A stretch of DNA of 42,270 bases, from assembly GCA_030654155.1 (NCBI GenBank), contig JAURYA010000049.1, forward strand, positions 1-42,270, read 5' to 3'. This document shows, piece after piece, positions 16,781-24,460 of the stretch. The DNA comes from Sulfurimonas sp. GTDB taxonomy: Bacteria; Campylobacterota; Campylobacteria; Campylobacterales; Sulfurimonadaceae. The position numbers were made by a program, and so were the translations under genes. Within the stretch, counting starts at the first letter, position 1. Each line of letters begins with the position of its first letter. Below the pieces are notes generated by a model. That model worked only from the letters and a program-made list of their open reading frames with translations, ran no database searches and was not told the origin of the DNA.

Positions 16781-17271
16781 ATGCTGTCAAATTTTAAAAT
16801 TAAAAATCATTTTTTTAGTGCTTTTCGTGAATTATTTGTTCATCATCATGGCTCTTTGGAGTTCCGTGCAAAAATTTTGCACTTATTATTTCTGCAAATG
16901 AAGATGTAAAACCAGAGTCTTATGAAATTGTAAAAGATATTGGCATGGAAATTTATAAAAATGATGAAGATAGAGCAAACTTACTAATGCTCTCTACAAA
17001 AGAACTTGTTAAAAAGGTAAAAGAGGATAATGGTCTTGACATAGACAAACTTGTTGCAAACATTCAAAAAGAGCTAAGAATAACACCGAGATATGCTAAA
17101 AAAATAGATGTTGACCTACTAAGACCACTACTAAATCTCTCGCATGACCAAGACACTATTTCTTATCAAGAGAACATTATAGAATTTTTAAATGCTGTAA
17201 AAGAAGAGACTCTTCATGACAAAAAATCACAAATTGCCAAAGATGAAGAGAATATAGAGTCTAAATATTAA
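16781..17271 (+). pseudogene. Small helical protein gene broken by a single-base frameshift
   Basis: An ATG at 16781 with TAGGGA upstream opens a frame reading MLSNFKIKNHFFSAFRELFV, then HHHGSLEFRAK. It ends at a stop soon after 16900. The -1 frame continues as FALIISANEDVKPESYEIVK and runs to 17271. Together they give one protein of about 163 residues, helical and acidic, with no signal peptide. The switch must occur in or near AAAAATTTT (16870-16878). One extra T would restore the expected FRAKIFALIISA. The longest intact piece begins at ATG 16945 (108 residues), which has no convincing ribosome site. I do not recognise the family; the helical acidic look is loosely like TerB domains. Its 3' end overlaps ttcA by 11 bases. 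It is a pseudogene, a sequencing error in a homopolymer, or (less likely) a recoded gene. Confidence 0.6.
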
Positions 17272-18028
17272 ATTTCTCTTTATCAAAGAAACTCTCTACA
17301 GATATATTTTTAAATGCTGAATTTAGGCTGGTAAAAAGTGACGGAAACTCTTTTTCCATATTTTTCAACATCTCTTTTGTGCGTGCTCTTGCATGTGGCA
17401 TTTTCACGTCAAATCGCATCGACGGACATGCTTCATCGCCTATTGTTGGCATATTATTATCAACCGCACATGCGGCCAATTGACGCTCCCTCATCTGAAT
17501 TAGCGGGCGAATCACAATCAAACCATTTTCGGCTCTGTATTTTGGAGCAAGTGAACGCATCTGTCCATTGTAGATAAAGTTCATAAAAAAACTCTCTGCT
17601 GCGTCATCCATATGGTGGCCGAGTGCTACTTTGTTACAGCCATGTTTTTCAGCTGCACTGTAAAGAGAACCCCTTCTCATTCTAGAGAAAAAGCTGCAAA
17701 ATGATGAATTTTTTCTTATTTTCTCACCGGCTAAATCATAAATTTGCGTGTCATGAATAGCATGCTCAATATCGTACTCCCTGCAGTGTGCAATAAGTTT
17801 ATCAAAATTTTCACCCATGCCATACGAAACAGTTACGGCAATAAACTCGAATTTAAAAGGAGCACGGCGTTGCTGTTCACGCAGTGCATGAACCATTGTC
17901 AGTGAATCTTTGCCGCCGCTAAGCCCGACAAGAATCTTATCACCCTCTTCTATTAAGTTAAACTCGGCATTTGTTTTGCCGAGTTTACTCATAATTTTTT
18001 TAGAAAGTTCAATCTGCAAGTTTTTCAA
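17261..18028 (-). CDS. ttcA: TtcA-family tRNA thiolation enzyme, epsilon type
   Basis: A 255-residue PP-loop ATPase. SGGKDS (residues 37-42) binds ATP, and the rest follows the TtcA plan (VTVSYGMG, SRMRRGSLY, ALGHHMDDAAESFFMN, IRPLIQMRERQL). TtcA makes 2-thiocytidine at tRNA position 32 using an iron-sulfur cluster held by a CxxC pair and a third Cys. Here the pair reads Cys111-Ser-Phe-Phe114, so the second cysteine is absent; Cys201 in GDEACP is the likely third. I recall the same CSFFSRMRRG in Helicobacter pylori, so it is probably a lineage feature. The start is TTG at 18028 within the end of mtnN; TTG 18019 is an alternative. Confidence 0.8.
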   Translation of the reverse strand: MKNLQIELSKKIMSKLGKTNAEFNLIEEGDKILVGLSGGKDSLTMVHALREQQRRAPFKFEFIAVTVSYGMGENFDKLIAHCREYDIEHAIHDTQIYDLAGEKIRKNSSFCSFFSRMRRGSLYSAAEKHGCNKVALGHHMDDAAESFFMNFIYNGQMRSLAPKYRAENGLIVIRPLIQMRERQLAACAVDNNMPTIGDEACPSMRFDVKMPHARARTKEMLKNMEKEFPSLFTSLNSAFKNISVESFFDKEKFNI

Positions 18029-18701
18029 CCATTTTCATAACAAACTCTGCGCTCTCTTTTGCACTTGTTTGTAAAAACTCATCAAAGCTAAAACTTGCAT
18101 CCATATCAGCCGCATCGCTGATTGCACGAAGAATGAAAAATGGAATTTCTAGTGCATTACAAACAACAGCAACGCTTCCACCCTCCATTTCCAGTGCATC
18201 GGCACCAAATGTAGCTCCTATCCAGTTCTTTCGCTCTTCGTTTGCTACAAACTGATCTCCTGTGGCAATAATTCCCTCTTGCACAGTTTTACCCATGCTT
18301 TTTGCCACATTTTTGCTCATCTCTATCATCTCTTTGTCTGCTTCAACAAATACTGCTCCCTCAGGAACATAACCAAACGGATGCCCAAATGCCGTGATAT
18401 CTAAATCGTGTTGAGCCAACTTGGTAGCAACAATCAAATCACCCACCTTTAAAGTCGGCGATATAGCTCCTGCAACACCTGAAAAGAGCAATTTTTTAGC
18501 TCCGAAATGTTCAATCATAGTGGTAGCCGTAAGAGTAGAAAATACTTTTCCGATTTTTGAGTAAGCAATAACCAAATCAATGCCTCTGTATGATGCTTCA
18601 TAATACTTATTTCCTGCATACTGTGTTGTTTTATATGAACCTATTTTTTCAAGTATCGGGGAGATCTCTTCTGGCATTGCTCCCATTATTGCTATTTTCA
18701 T
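18009..18701 (-). CDS. mtnN: 5'-methylthioadenosine/S-adenosylhomocysteine nucleosidase
   Basis: A 230-residue nucleosidase of normal length. It has the opening MKIAIMGAMPEEISP with the catalytic Glu12, the phosphorylase-fold strand LLFSGVAGAI, the substrate loop DALEMEGGSVAVVCN and the catalytic Asp in LRAISDAADMDAS. It cleaves adenine from SAH and MTA in methyl-cycle recycling. In Campylobacterota the same enzyme is also reported to cleave 6-amino-6-deoxyfutalosine for menaquinone synthesis, so a double role is likely in this respiring organism. The gene overlaps ttcA by 20 bases and starts 9 bases after the nitrilase-family gene. Confidence 0.94.
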   Translation of the reverse strand: MKIAIMGAMPEEISPILEKIGSYKTTQYAGNKYYEASYRGIDLVIAYSKIGKVFSTLTATTMIEHFGAKKLLFSGVAGAISPTLKVGDLIVATKLAQHDLDITAFGHPFGYVPEGAVFVEADKEMIEMSKNVAKSMGKTVQEGIIATGDQFVANEERKNWIGATFGADALEMEGGSVAVVCNALEIPFFILRAISDAADMDASFSFDEFLQTSAKESAEFVMKMVEKLAD

Positions 18702-18710
18702 CTATTTTCC

Positions 18711-19427
18711 TTATATCTCAAATGTCTTTATTACTTTTTCATAACGTGGCAGCTTATGCACTATAATTGCTTCTTCATTGACTATGCAACTTCCGCCCCA
18801 AAAGCCAAGACCGTCTTCAAAACCGACCCTGTTTACAAATATAAGCTTTGCTTTGCACTCACGCGCAACCGTTTTTATAATCTCATACCACTTATCTTCG
18901 ATTTCGAGTCCACTATCACTAAATCCGCGTGCAGGAGAAGCAACAAGTGCAATAATATAATCTGGATTTTCATTTATCAAACTTTTATGTACAGATTTAT
19001 GCCACAAATCTTCACATACCACCATAGATATTTTTCCATGACTGCTAGAAAAACTCTCAAAAATACTACCTGCTTTGAAATATCTAGCCTCTTCAAACAT
19101 CCCGTAATTAGGGAGATGAACCTTATCGTGTTTTGACAAAAGTTGACCTTTTGAGAAGTAGAGTGCAGAGTTTCTAAAACTATTTTCATCTCTAATGGCA
19201 GCACCGATTGCAATATCTGTATGTATGCTTAAATCTTTTAAAACATCCAGCTCACTTATATGCCAAGCGTCTTCATAGAGCTTGTCTTGAAGCAGATAGC
19301 CACTTAAAGAGAGCTCAGCAAACACAATTAAATCAGTTTCATTTTTACATGTATTAATTATTGAAACTACATCTTCTAAATTGGAACGATTTAATTTCGG
19401 TGATGTCTGAGCTAATGTTATTCTCAT
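18711..19427 (-). CDS. Carbon-nitrogen hydrolase (nitrilase superfamily amidase)
   Basis: A 238-residue cytoplasmic amidase. The catalytic triad of the nitrilase fold is visible: Glu38 in VFAELSLSGY, Lys102 in HDKVHLPNYG and Cys138 in MVVCEDLWH. The segment KVHLPNYGMFEEARYF is typical of the branch that includes the glutaminase domain of NAD synthetases, but no synthetase domain is present. The substrate cannot be predicted. It lies 1 base from fabD upstream and 9 bases from mtnN downstream, so it shares their transcript. I recall fabD next to mtnN in Campylobacter jejuni, which would make this an insertion in an otherwise conserved series. Confidence 0.82.
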   Translation of the reverse strand: MRITLAQTSPKLNRSNLEDVVSIINTCKNETDLIVFAELSLSGYLLQDKLYEDAWHISELDVLKDLSIHTDIAIGAAIRDENSFRNSALYFSKGQLLSKHDKVHLPNYGMFEEARYFKAGSIFESFSSSHGKISMVVCEDLWHKSVHKSLINENPDYIIALVASPARGFSDSGLEIEDKWYEIIKTVARECKAKLIFVNRVGFEDGLGFWGGSCIVNEEAIIVHKLPRYEKVIKTFEI

Positions 19428-19428
19428 C

Positions 19429-20367
19429 TTATTTGCAGATTTGCTCTACAACTTCAATTAGAGATTTCATATCTGAGATATTGTAAGTCTCCAAATTTGG
19501 CGCAATTCTCTTATTTAAACCTTTAAGAGTAGCCCCATTTCCAAACTCGATTGCAATATCAACGCTATCTGCTATTGCAAGGATTGACTGCTTATATTTG
19601 ACTGGTTTTACCAACTGTTCGGTTAAAAGTTCAACAGCCTCTTTTTTAGTTGCATATGGTGCTGTTGTTACGTTTGAGATTATTGGAGCTTCAAAATTCT
19701 CTTCAATCATCCCTTCCATCAAACTCTTAAGCGGAACTTGTGCCGCAGATAAGAGCTCACAATGGCTAGCAACCGACATATTAAGCAGAAGTGCTCTTTT
19801 TGCACCTGCATCTTTGAATGTCTGCTCTAACGATGCCAAATCAGCTCTCATCCCAGCAACAACCAACTGTCCGTCTTGGTTATAATTTGCCGGCCAAACT
19901 TTTTTTCCATCTTGAAGAGCATCTGAACATATCTTCTCAACGCTCTCATCATCAAGCCCCATAACAACCATCATGCCGGCTTCAATATCAGTGCATGCAT
20001 CCTGCATAAGCTGACCGCGTCTGTGGACCAGCTCAACCGCATCTACATAATTTATTGCGCCGCTTGCGCAAAGAGCAGAAAATTCTCCCAATGAGTGACC
20101 TAAAAATAGCTCAGCTTTTAAATCAGGACACTTTTCCTTAAATAGACGATAGGCTATCATTTGAACCAAAAGTATTGCCGGCTGCGTATATGCTGTTTGA
20201 TTTAAGAGGTCATGCTCGCCAAAAATCAACTCATCAAATTTTAATCCAACTCTTTTGCCAGCCTCTTCGAACATCTCTTTTGCCAACTCTGAGTTATCGT
20301 AAAAATCTTTTCCCATTCCTGTTGCTTGAGAACCTTGACCTGCAAAAATTATTGCTATTTTTTTCAT
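19429..20367 (-). CDS. fabD: Malonyl-CoA:ACP transacylase
   Basis: A 312-residue transferase that loads malonyl groups onto acyl-carrier protein for fatty acid elongation. It has AIIFAGQGSQATGMG near the start, the nucleophile Ser92 in GHSLGEFSALCASGAI, and a catalytic His in MSVASHCELL. I take the ATG at 20367 as the start because AAGGA lies 7 bases upstream; an ATG two codons earlier (20373) abuts that ribosome site. The gene follows the degenerate NtrC-like gene and precedes the amidase gene by 1 base. Confidence 0.94.
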   Translation of the reverse strand: MKKIAIIFAGQGSQATGMGKDFYDNSELAKEMFEEAGKRVGLKFDELIFGEHDLLNQTAYTQPAILLVQMIAYRLFKEKCPDLKAELFLGHSLGEFSALCASGAINYVDAVELVHRRGQLMQDACTDIEAGMMVVMGLDDESVEKICSDALQDGKKVWPANYNQDGQLVVAGMRADLASLEQTFKDAGAKRALLLNMSVASHCELLSAAQVPLKSLMEGMIEENFEAPIISNVTTAPYATKKEAVELLTEQLVKPVKYKQSILAIADSVDIAIEFGNGATLKGLNKRIAPNLETYNISDMKSLIEVVEQICK

Positions 20368-20377
20368 TTTCATCCTT

Positions 20378-21127
20378 TTATAAATACTTACTATTATCAG
20401 CTATTTTTTTTCTAAGTGTATTTCTATTTAAACCAAGTTTATCAGATAGCTGCAACTGCGACTTGAATCTTTGAAGCCCTGCCCTAACAAGCGGTACTTC
20501 ATATAGATGCAAAAAGTTTTTATAATCATTGTTAGAACCCAATTTTTCAACAAGGTAATTTTCAATAATTTCAATCAACTCATTTTCACTTACATTTTGT
20601 AAAAGATAATTTATCATAACCTGTTTTCTTAAGGAGTTAGAGTTTTGGCTTAAATCAGGTTTAAAATTTTTAACCTTAAACTCATCTTTTGGGCCAAATA
20701 AAAGGGACGCCTCTTTTGCAAATTTTTCTACTAATTGCTTAACATCTTCGGGTCTCTCTTGTAGAGATGGTATATCAAGCTTAATACTAAAAATTTTATC
20801 AGCAACTTCATTATAATATGAGTTCTTAGCAGTAGCAATAACCCTTATGTTATTAGCACTAATAATATCTAATACTTTTTTTGTGTTTGGTAAATTTTCT
20901 AAATTAGTGATTATTACGCTATTGACACTCTCAAGAGTTGCCAATATTTCATCATAATTAGATGCATCAAGCATTGGGGCATTTGGAAGCATATAGCGAG
21001 CTAAACTTTTCTTTCCAACTCCAACCTCTCCAGTGATGAGAGCGTTGACACTTAATGTTTTTAAAAGAGTAGCTGTCTTAAAAGCTTGTGCCGAAGAGGC
21101 AGAAGCTGTTATATAGTTAGCATCCAC
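20378..21127 (-). CDS. Degenerate NtrC-like protein: AAA domain plus Fis-type helix-turn-helix
   Basis: A 249-residue protein with GTG 21127 as probable start, overlapping the slyD end by 11 bases. Longer in-frame starts run through the slyD coding region and give a poor N-terminus. Residues 10-150 look like a sigma-54 activator ATPase: ALITGEVGVGKKSLARYMLP contains Walker A (33-41) and DIPSLQERPEDVKQLVEKFA is a recognisable sigma-54-type segment. The Walker B position reads SVIITNLENLP without the usual acidic pair, and no GAFTGA loop is seen. The C-terminus is a Fis-type DNA-binding helix-turn-helix (SDKLGLNRNTLRKKIAD). It probably binds DNA but cannot activate sigma-54 polymerase. There is no receiver domain. 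A regulator of the local operon or a nucleoid-type role is inference. Confidence 0.7.
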   Translation of the reverse strand: MDANYITASASSAQAFKTATLLKTLSVNALITGEVGVGKKSLARYMLPNAPMLDASNYDEILATLESVNSVIITNLENLPNTKKVLDIISANNIRVIATAKNSYYNEVADKIFSIKLDIPSLQERPEDVKQLVEKFAKEASLLFGPKDEFKVKNFKPDLSQNSNSLRKQVMINYLLQNVSENELIEIIENYLVEKLGSNNDYKNFLHLYEVPLVRAGLQRFKSQLQLSDKLGLNRNTLRKKIADNSKYL

Positions 21128-21629
21128 AACCCGAGCCACCACCAGTGCCACAACAGTCATCATGTTGGTTCTCTACGGGAATACCGCTCATTGCTTCCTC
21201 GGCAGACGCTTCTCTAATATTATTAATAGAGACAATAAAAGATAAATCTTTTCCCGCTAAAGGGTGGTTAAAATCAATAATAACGTTCTCATCACCTATC
21301 TCTTTTACAATAACCTGAACGGTTCCACCATCTTCACCTTGTCCATAAAGAGCCATACCAACCTCTAAATCAATTCCCGCGAATTGATCTTTTGGAACTT
21401 CTTGCTTAGCTTCTTCTTCATACTCGCCATATGCATCTTCAGCTTTTACAAGAACTTCTGCTTTTTCACCGATTGACATGTTAGCTATTGCGTTTTCTAA
21501 TCCTGGAATAATCTGACCTTTTCCAAACATAAATACAAGTGGCATACCGCCAACATTGCTATCTACAACTTTTTCTCCGTCACTAACTTCATACTCTATT
21601 GATACGATTTGATTTTCTTCTATTGCCAT
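21117..21629 (-). CDS. slyD: FKBP-type peptidyl-prolyl isomerase SlyD
   Basis: A 170-residue cytoplasmic prolyl isomerase and chaperone. It opens with MAIEENQIVSIEYEVSDGEK and has the FKBP strand GGMPLVFMFGKGQIIPGLE, the inserted chaperone flap (about 70-125) and HPLAGKDLSFIVSI. The tail HDDCCGTGGGSGCGC is a short metal-binding end. SlyD tails bind nickel and assist HypA/HypB in hydrogenase maturation, which fits the hyp genes at the right end of this window. A likely extended -10 promoter lies at 21654-21664. The following NtrC-like gene overlaps its end. Confidence 0.93.
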   Translation of the reverse strand: MAIEENQIVSIEYEVSDGEKVVDSNVGGMPLVFMFGKGQIIPGLENAIANMSIGEKAEVLVKAEDAYGEYEEEAKQEVPKDQFAGIDLEVGMALYGQGEDGGTVQVIVKEIGDENVIIDFNHPLAGKDLSFIVSINNIREASAEEAMSGIPVENQHDDCCGTGGGSGCGC

Positions 21630-21653
21630 ATTGGGTGCCTTTTATTTTTTGAG

Positions 21654-21664
21654 ATTTTATCATA
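21654..21664 (-). promoter_or_regulatory. Probable slyD promoter, extended -10
   Basis: On the - strand TATGATAAAAT reads as TG-A-TAAAAT, an extended -10 box, about 25 bases upstream of the slyD ATG in an AT-rich stretch. The same arrangement is seen before pal. There is no clear -35 hexamer, as is usual for sigma-70 promoters in this group. Inferred from sequence only. Confidence 0.45.
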
Positions 21665-21698
21665 ATAACGGTATTAACTACAAATAAGTTAATATTTA

Positions 21699-22592
21699 CT
21701 ACTTCATTGAACTTAATTTCTTTTTTGCAGTTTCTGAATGAGTGCTATCTGGAAATTGTGTAATTATTGCATCATAAAAAACTTTAGCATTTGTCTTATC
21801 GCCCGACTTCTCCATAGAAACTGCAGTATGAAGCATCAATGTAGGCATATAGCTAGCTTTGTTATGAAGCGTTGCACTTTTTTTAAAATATGCTACTGCG
21901 TCAGAATAATTTTTTCTATAATATTCTATCTCTCCTACCATGTAGTGAGCATTAGCAGGTTTATAATTTTTTTCAATAAGCTGTTTATAATACTCTAAAG
22001 ATTCGCCATAAAGCTTTTTATCGTAAAGCTCTTTAGCTTTTGTTTCGATATCTGAATCTGACATATCACTGTTTTGTGATTTTTTTTGCTTTGTACTACT
22101 TTTGGGATCTTTAACTTTATTTATATTATTTACAAATGAGTTAAATTCCTCTTTTGTAACATAAGATGTATTTATTGAATCAATAAGTTTTGATATCTCG
22201 CTTATCTTAAGATTGATTTTTTCAATCTCTTTGCTGTTTATCTGAATAGATTCAGCAATTCTCTTATCATATTCACTATTGTTATTTTTTTCATCTTCTA
22301 ATGATTTTAACTTTAGCTTATTTTCGCGAGTAGAAGAACTTATAGCTTCAATAACTGTTTGTAACCCATCAATTCTTTCTCTTAAAGAATCAACTTCATT
22401 AGCCTGATTGTTGCTTTTTACGACAACTTTACGAAGATCTTTTTTAGTTTCTAGCAGTGTTGCTTCTGTTGAAGTCAAACCATAAGGGTTTGGATTGTTT
22501 AAATCACCGGCACCGAACGCAGAAGGTTCGGCACTCATCAGGTGATAAGGTAAGATTACTGCCAATAAAGCAATTATTTTACTGTTGTTCAT
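21699..22592 (-). CDS. cpoB: Tol-Pal system TPR protein CpoB/YbgF
   Basis: A 297-residue periplasmic protein with a signal peptide (about residues 1-20, ending at LMSA). A trimeric coiled-coil region spans about 45-150 (VDSLRERIDGLQTVIEAISS and ISEISKLIDSINTS). A polar linker and three TPR units at about 175-295 follow (AKELYDKKLYGESLEYYKQL, AHYMVGEIEYYRKNYSDAVA, DAIITQFPDSTHSETAKKKL). CpoB links Tol energy use to peptidoglycan synthesis during constriction in Escherichia coli. It lies 3 bases after pal at the end of the tol series, as expected. The corresponding Campylobacter gene is usually left as hypothetical. Confidence 0.88.
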   Translation of the reverse strand: MNNSKIIALLAVILPYHLMSAEPSAFGAGDLNNPNPYGLTSTEATLLETKKDLRKVVVKSNNQANEVDSLRERIDGLQTVIEAISSSTRENKLKLKSLEDEKNNNSEYDKRIAESIQINSKEIEKINLKISEISKLIDSINTSYVTKEEFNSFVNNINKVKDPKSSTKQKKSQNSDMSDSDIETKAKELYDKKLYGESLEYYKQLIEKNYKPANAHYMVGEIEYYRKNYSDAVAYFKKSATLHNKASYMPTLMLHTAVSMEKSGDKTNAKVFYDAIITQFPDSTHSETAKKKLSSMK

Positions 22593-22595
22593 TAA

Positions 22596-23135
22596 CTATG
22601 GTAGAAGCTTGAAATCAACTCTACGGTTTTGAGCCCAGCATTCTTTTGTTTTATCAGCACATGCAGGGTTGCTTTCGCCAAAACTTACCATTGAAATACG
22701 GCTAGTATCAACACCTTCTGCAATTAAAGCTTTCTTAACTGTATCAGCTCTCTTAAGTCCTAGTGCGAAGTTATACTCATCACTTCCCCACTCATCACAA
22801 TTTCCTTCTAGTTTTACAAAAAACATTTTTGCCTTAGTGTTTACTACGCCAGCATCTGCTGATAGGTTACCTTGCATATCTGCTTTTATGTTAAACTTGT
22901 CAAAATCAAAATATATTGCTTTTAACTCTTTTTCTAATCTTGCCATTGCTTCGCTAGTAGACTCTGTGCTATCGCTTGCAACTGAACCATTGTTGTTTGA
23001 TACTGTTTGAACAGGTTTACTGCTTACTTCTTGAGTAGCAGCACTATCTGTTGCTTCAACTTGAGGATCTTTATCTCCACATCCACTTAATACTAAAAGC
23101 GCTGTAAACACACTTGAAATTACTACTTTTTTCAT
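22596..23135 (-). CDS. pal: Peptidoglycan-associated lipoprotein Pal
   Basis: A 179-residue outer-membrane lipoprotein. The signal peptide ends in a lipobox, VLSGC, so Cys19 should be lipidated. A Ser/Thr-rich tether (about 25-65) leads to an OmpA-type domain with IYFDFDKFNIK, KLEGNCDEWGSDEYNFALGL and RISMVSFGESNPAC, which binds meso-diaminopimelate of the wall. Pal anchors the outer membrane and works with TolB. Two Cys in ACADKTKECWA near the end may form a disulfide, a feature I recall in epsilon Pal proteins. It is separated from tolB by 72 bases that hold a likely promoter (23166-23174). Confidence 0.93.
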   Translation of the reverse strand: MKKVVISSVFTALLVLSGCGDKDPQVEATDSAATQEVSSKPVQTVSNNNGSVASDSTESTSEAMARLEKELKAIYFDFDKFNIKADMQGNLSADAGVVNTKAKMFFVKLEGNCDEWGSDEYNFALGLKRADTVKKALIAEGVDTSRISMVSFGESNPACADKTKECWAQNRRVDFKLLP

Positions 23136-23165
23136 CTTTTTCTACCTTAGGTTTATTTTAACGGA

Positions 23166-23174
23166 ATTCTAGCA
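23166..23174 (-). promoter_or_regulatory. Probable pal promoter, extended -10
   Basis: On the - strand TGCTAGAAT is an extended -10 box (TG-C-TAGAAT) about 30 bases before the pal ATG, in the only real gap (72 bases) inside the tol gene series. It would allow pal and cpoB to be made at a higher level than tolQRAB. Inferred from sequence only. Confidence 0.45.
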
Positions 23175-23207
23175 TAATAATATTAAAATTTATTTATAAA
23201 TTAAATA

Positions 23208-24458
23208 TTACCAATCCATTGATTGAATTTTTCCATTTTTTAGTGGAAAAAGGTAATTTTTATTATGATTTAGCCTAATTATGCCTATCGAACTTTGAGA
23301 TTGATAGTTCTTAATGAAAATTATAGCATCACCATCTACCGAAAATCTTGGGAATTCATTTACTCCGACTGCCGTAAGTCTTCTAATAAAATCTGTTTCC
23401 GTAGATACAAGATGTAAATTAAAAGTATTGTTACCGAACGCATCAGAGCTCTCTCTGGCTTTATATACTATATACTTTCCAAATACGCTGCATGCAGCAT
23501 TACTTTTTCCATAGTGCACAACCTGCTCAACGCTGCCTGAGCTCATATTTAAAGAAAATATATTTGGGTAGCCTAAACGATCAGATACAAATGCTATTTT
23601 ATCTTTTTCCATAAATTGAGCGCCTACATCGATGCCGCCGTAGTTTGTCAAAATTTTTGTATTTTTTGTTTTTACATCATAAATATAAATATCAGGCTGA
23701 CCTTTTGGAGCCATGGTAAGTAAAAGTTTGCTGCCGTCTTCATTTACGTCAGAACATATCATCATTCCATCAGAAGACATCATAACCTGACTTTTTCCTG
23801 TTTTTGTATCAACATATTTCAGCGTTGGCTTTTTCCCATCTAAAGAACTATAATAAAATGCGCTCTGCTCTTTATTTGCCCATTTTGGAAATACATTAAA
23901 ACCGCCTTTAACAACAACGTACTGATAGGTTAAAGTATAGTCAGAAACTACTAGTTCACTCTTTTGGGAATCAGTCATTTTAGAAAATATAACTTTTCGC
24001 TTCATCCATTCAACCGGCGATTCACCCATAAATTCATTTATGTCAAATGCTATTGTGTGTGCAACGAACATGTAGATATCAGAAGTTTTGACTTTATAGT
24101 TTTTAGTAAGTACTACATCATCTTTGCTTATTATTTTAATCTCTACATTTAATGCACGGCTGTTATCTTCACTTAGTTTATATCTAAGAACATAATTCAT
24201 ATCTTTATTTTCAACCAATACACTGCCGGCGTCATACTGGGCTGTTCGATGATTTCTATCAACGTTAAATATTGAGAGTACATTTAAATCAGCTACAAGG
24301 GCTTTGAAAAATTTACTTTTAAATGTTTGGTCATAGCTAACAGACGAATCTTCTACTGCTATACTTGGGAGACTGTCTGCTTTTTTTACAACATCTATCG
24401 TAGCATCATTTGCAAAAAGGGATACAATGACTAATAAAATTGAAATAATTATTTTCAA
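23208..24458 (-). CDS. tolB: Tol-Pal translocation protein TolB
   Basis: A 416-residue periplasmic protein with a signal peptide (about residues 1-17, MKIIISILLVIVSLFANDA). The N-terminal alpha/beta domain has MFVAHTIAFDINEFMGES. A six-bladed beta-propeller follows with repeated blade motifs such as GSKLLLTMAPKGQPDIYIYD, KIAFVSDRLGYPNIFSLNM and FSVDGDAIIFI. The start is TTG at 24458, supported by AGGAG 5 bases upstream. TolB shuttles between Pal and the TolA domain at the outer membrane. It begins 2 bases after tolA. Confidence 0.94.
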   Translation of the reverse strand: MKIIISILLVIVSLFANDATIDVVKKADSLPSIAVEDSSVSYDQTFKSKFFKALVADLNVLSIFNVDRNHRTAQYDAGSVLVENKDMNYVLRYKLSEDNSRALNVEIKIISKDDVVLTKNYKVKTSDIYMFVAHTIAFDINEFMGESPVEWMKRKVIFSKMTDSQKSELVVSDYTLTYQYVVVKGGFNVFPKWANKEQSAFYYSSLDGKKPTLKYVDTKTGKSQVMMSSDGMMICSDVNEDGSKLLLTMAPKGQPDIYIYDVKTKNTKILTNYGGIDVGAQFMEKDKIAFVSDRLGYPNIFSLNMSSGSVEQVVHYGKSNAACSVFGKYIVYKARESSDAFGNNTFNLHLVSTETDFIRRLTAVGVNEFPRFSVDGDAIIFIKNYQSQSSIGIIRLNHNKNYLFPLKNGKIQSMDW

Positions 24459-24460
24459 GT

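Noticed and set aside
16868-16880. Programmed -1 ribosomal frameshifting at the A5T4 run of the small gene.
   Set aside because: The site does not form a standard X-XXY-YYZ slippery heptamer in the upstream frame and no stimulating hairpin is evident, so a mutation or sequencing indel is the simpler reading.
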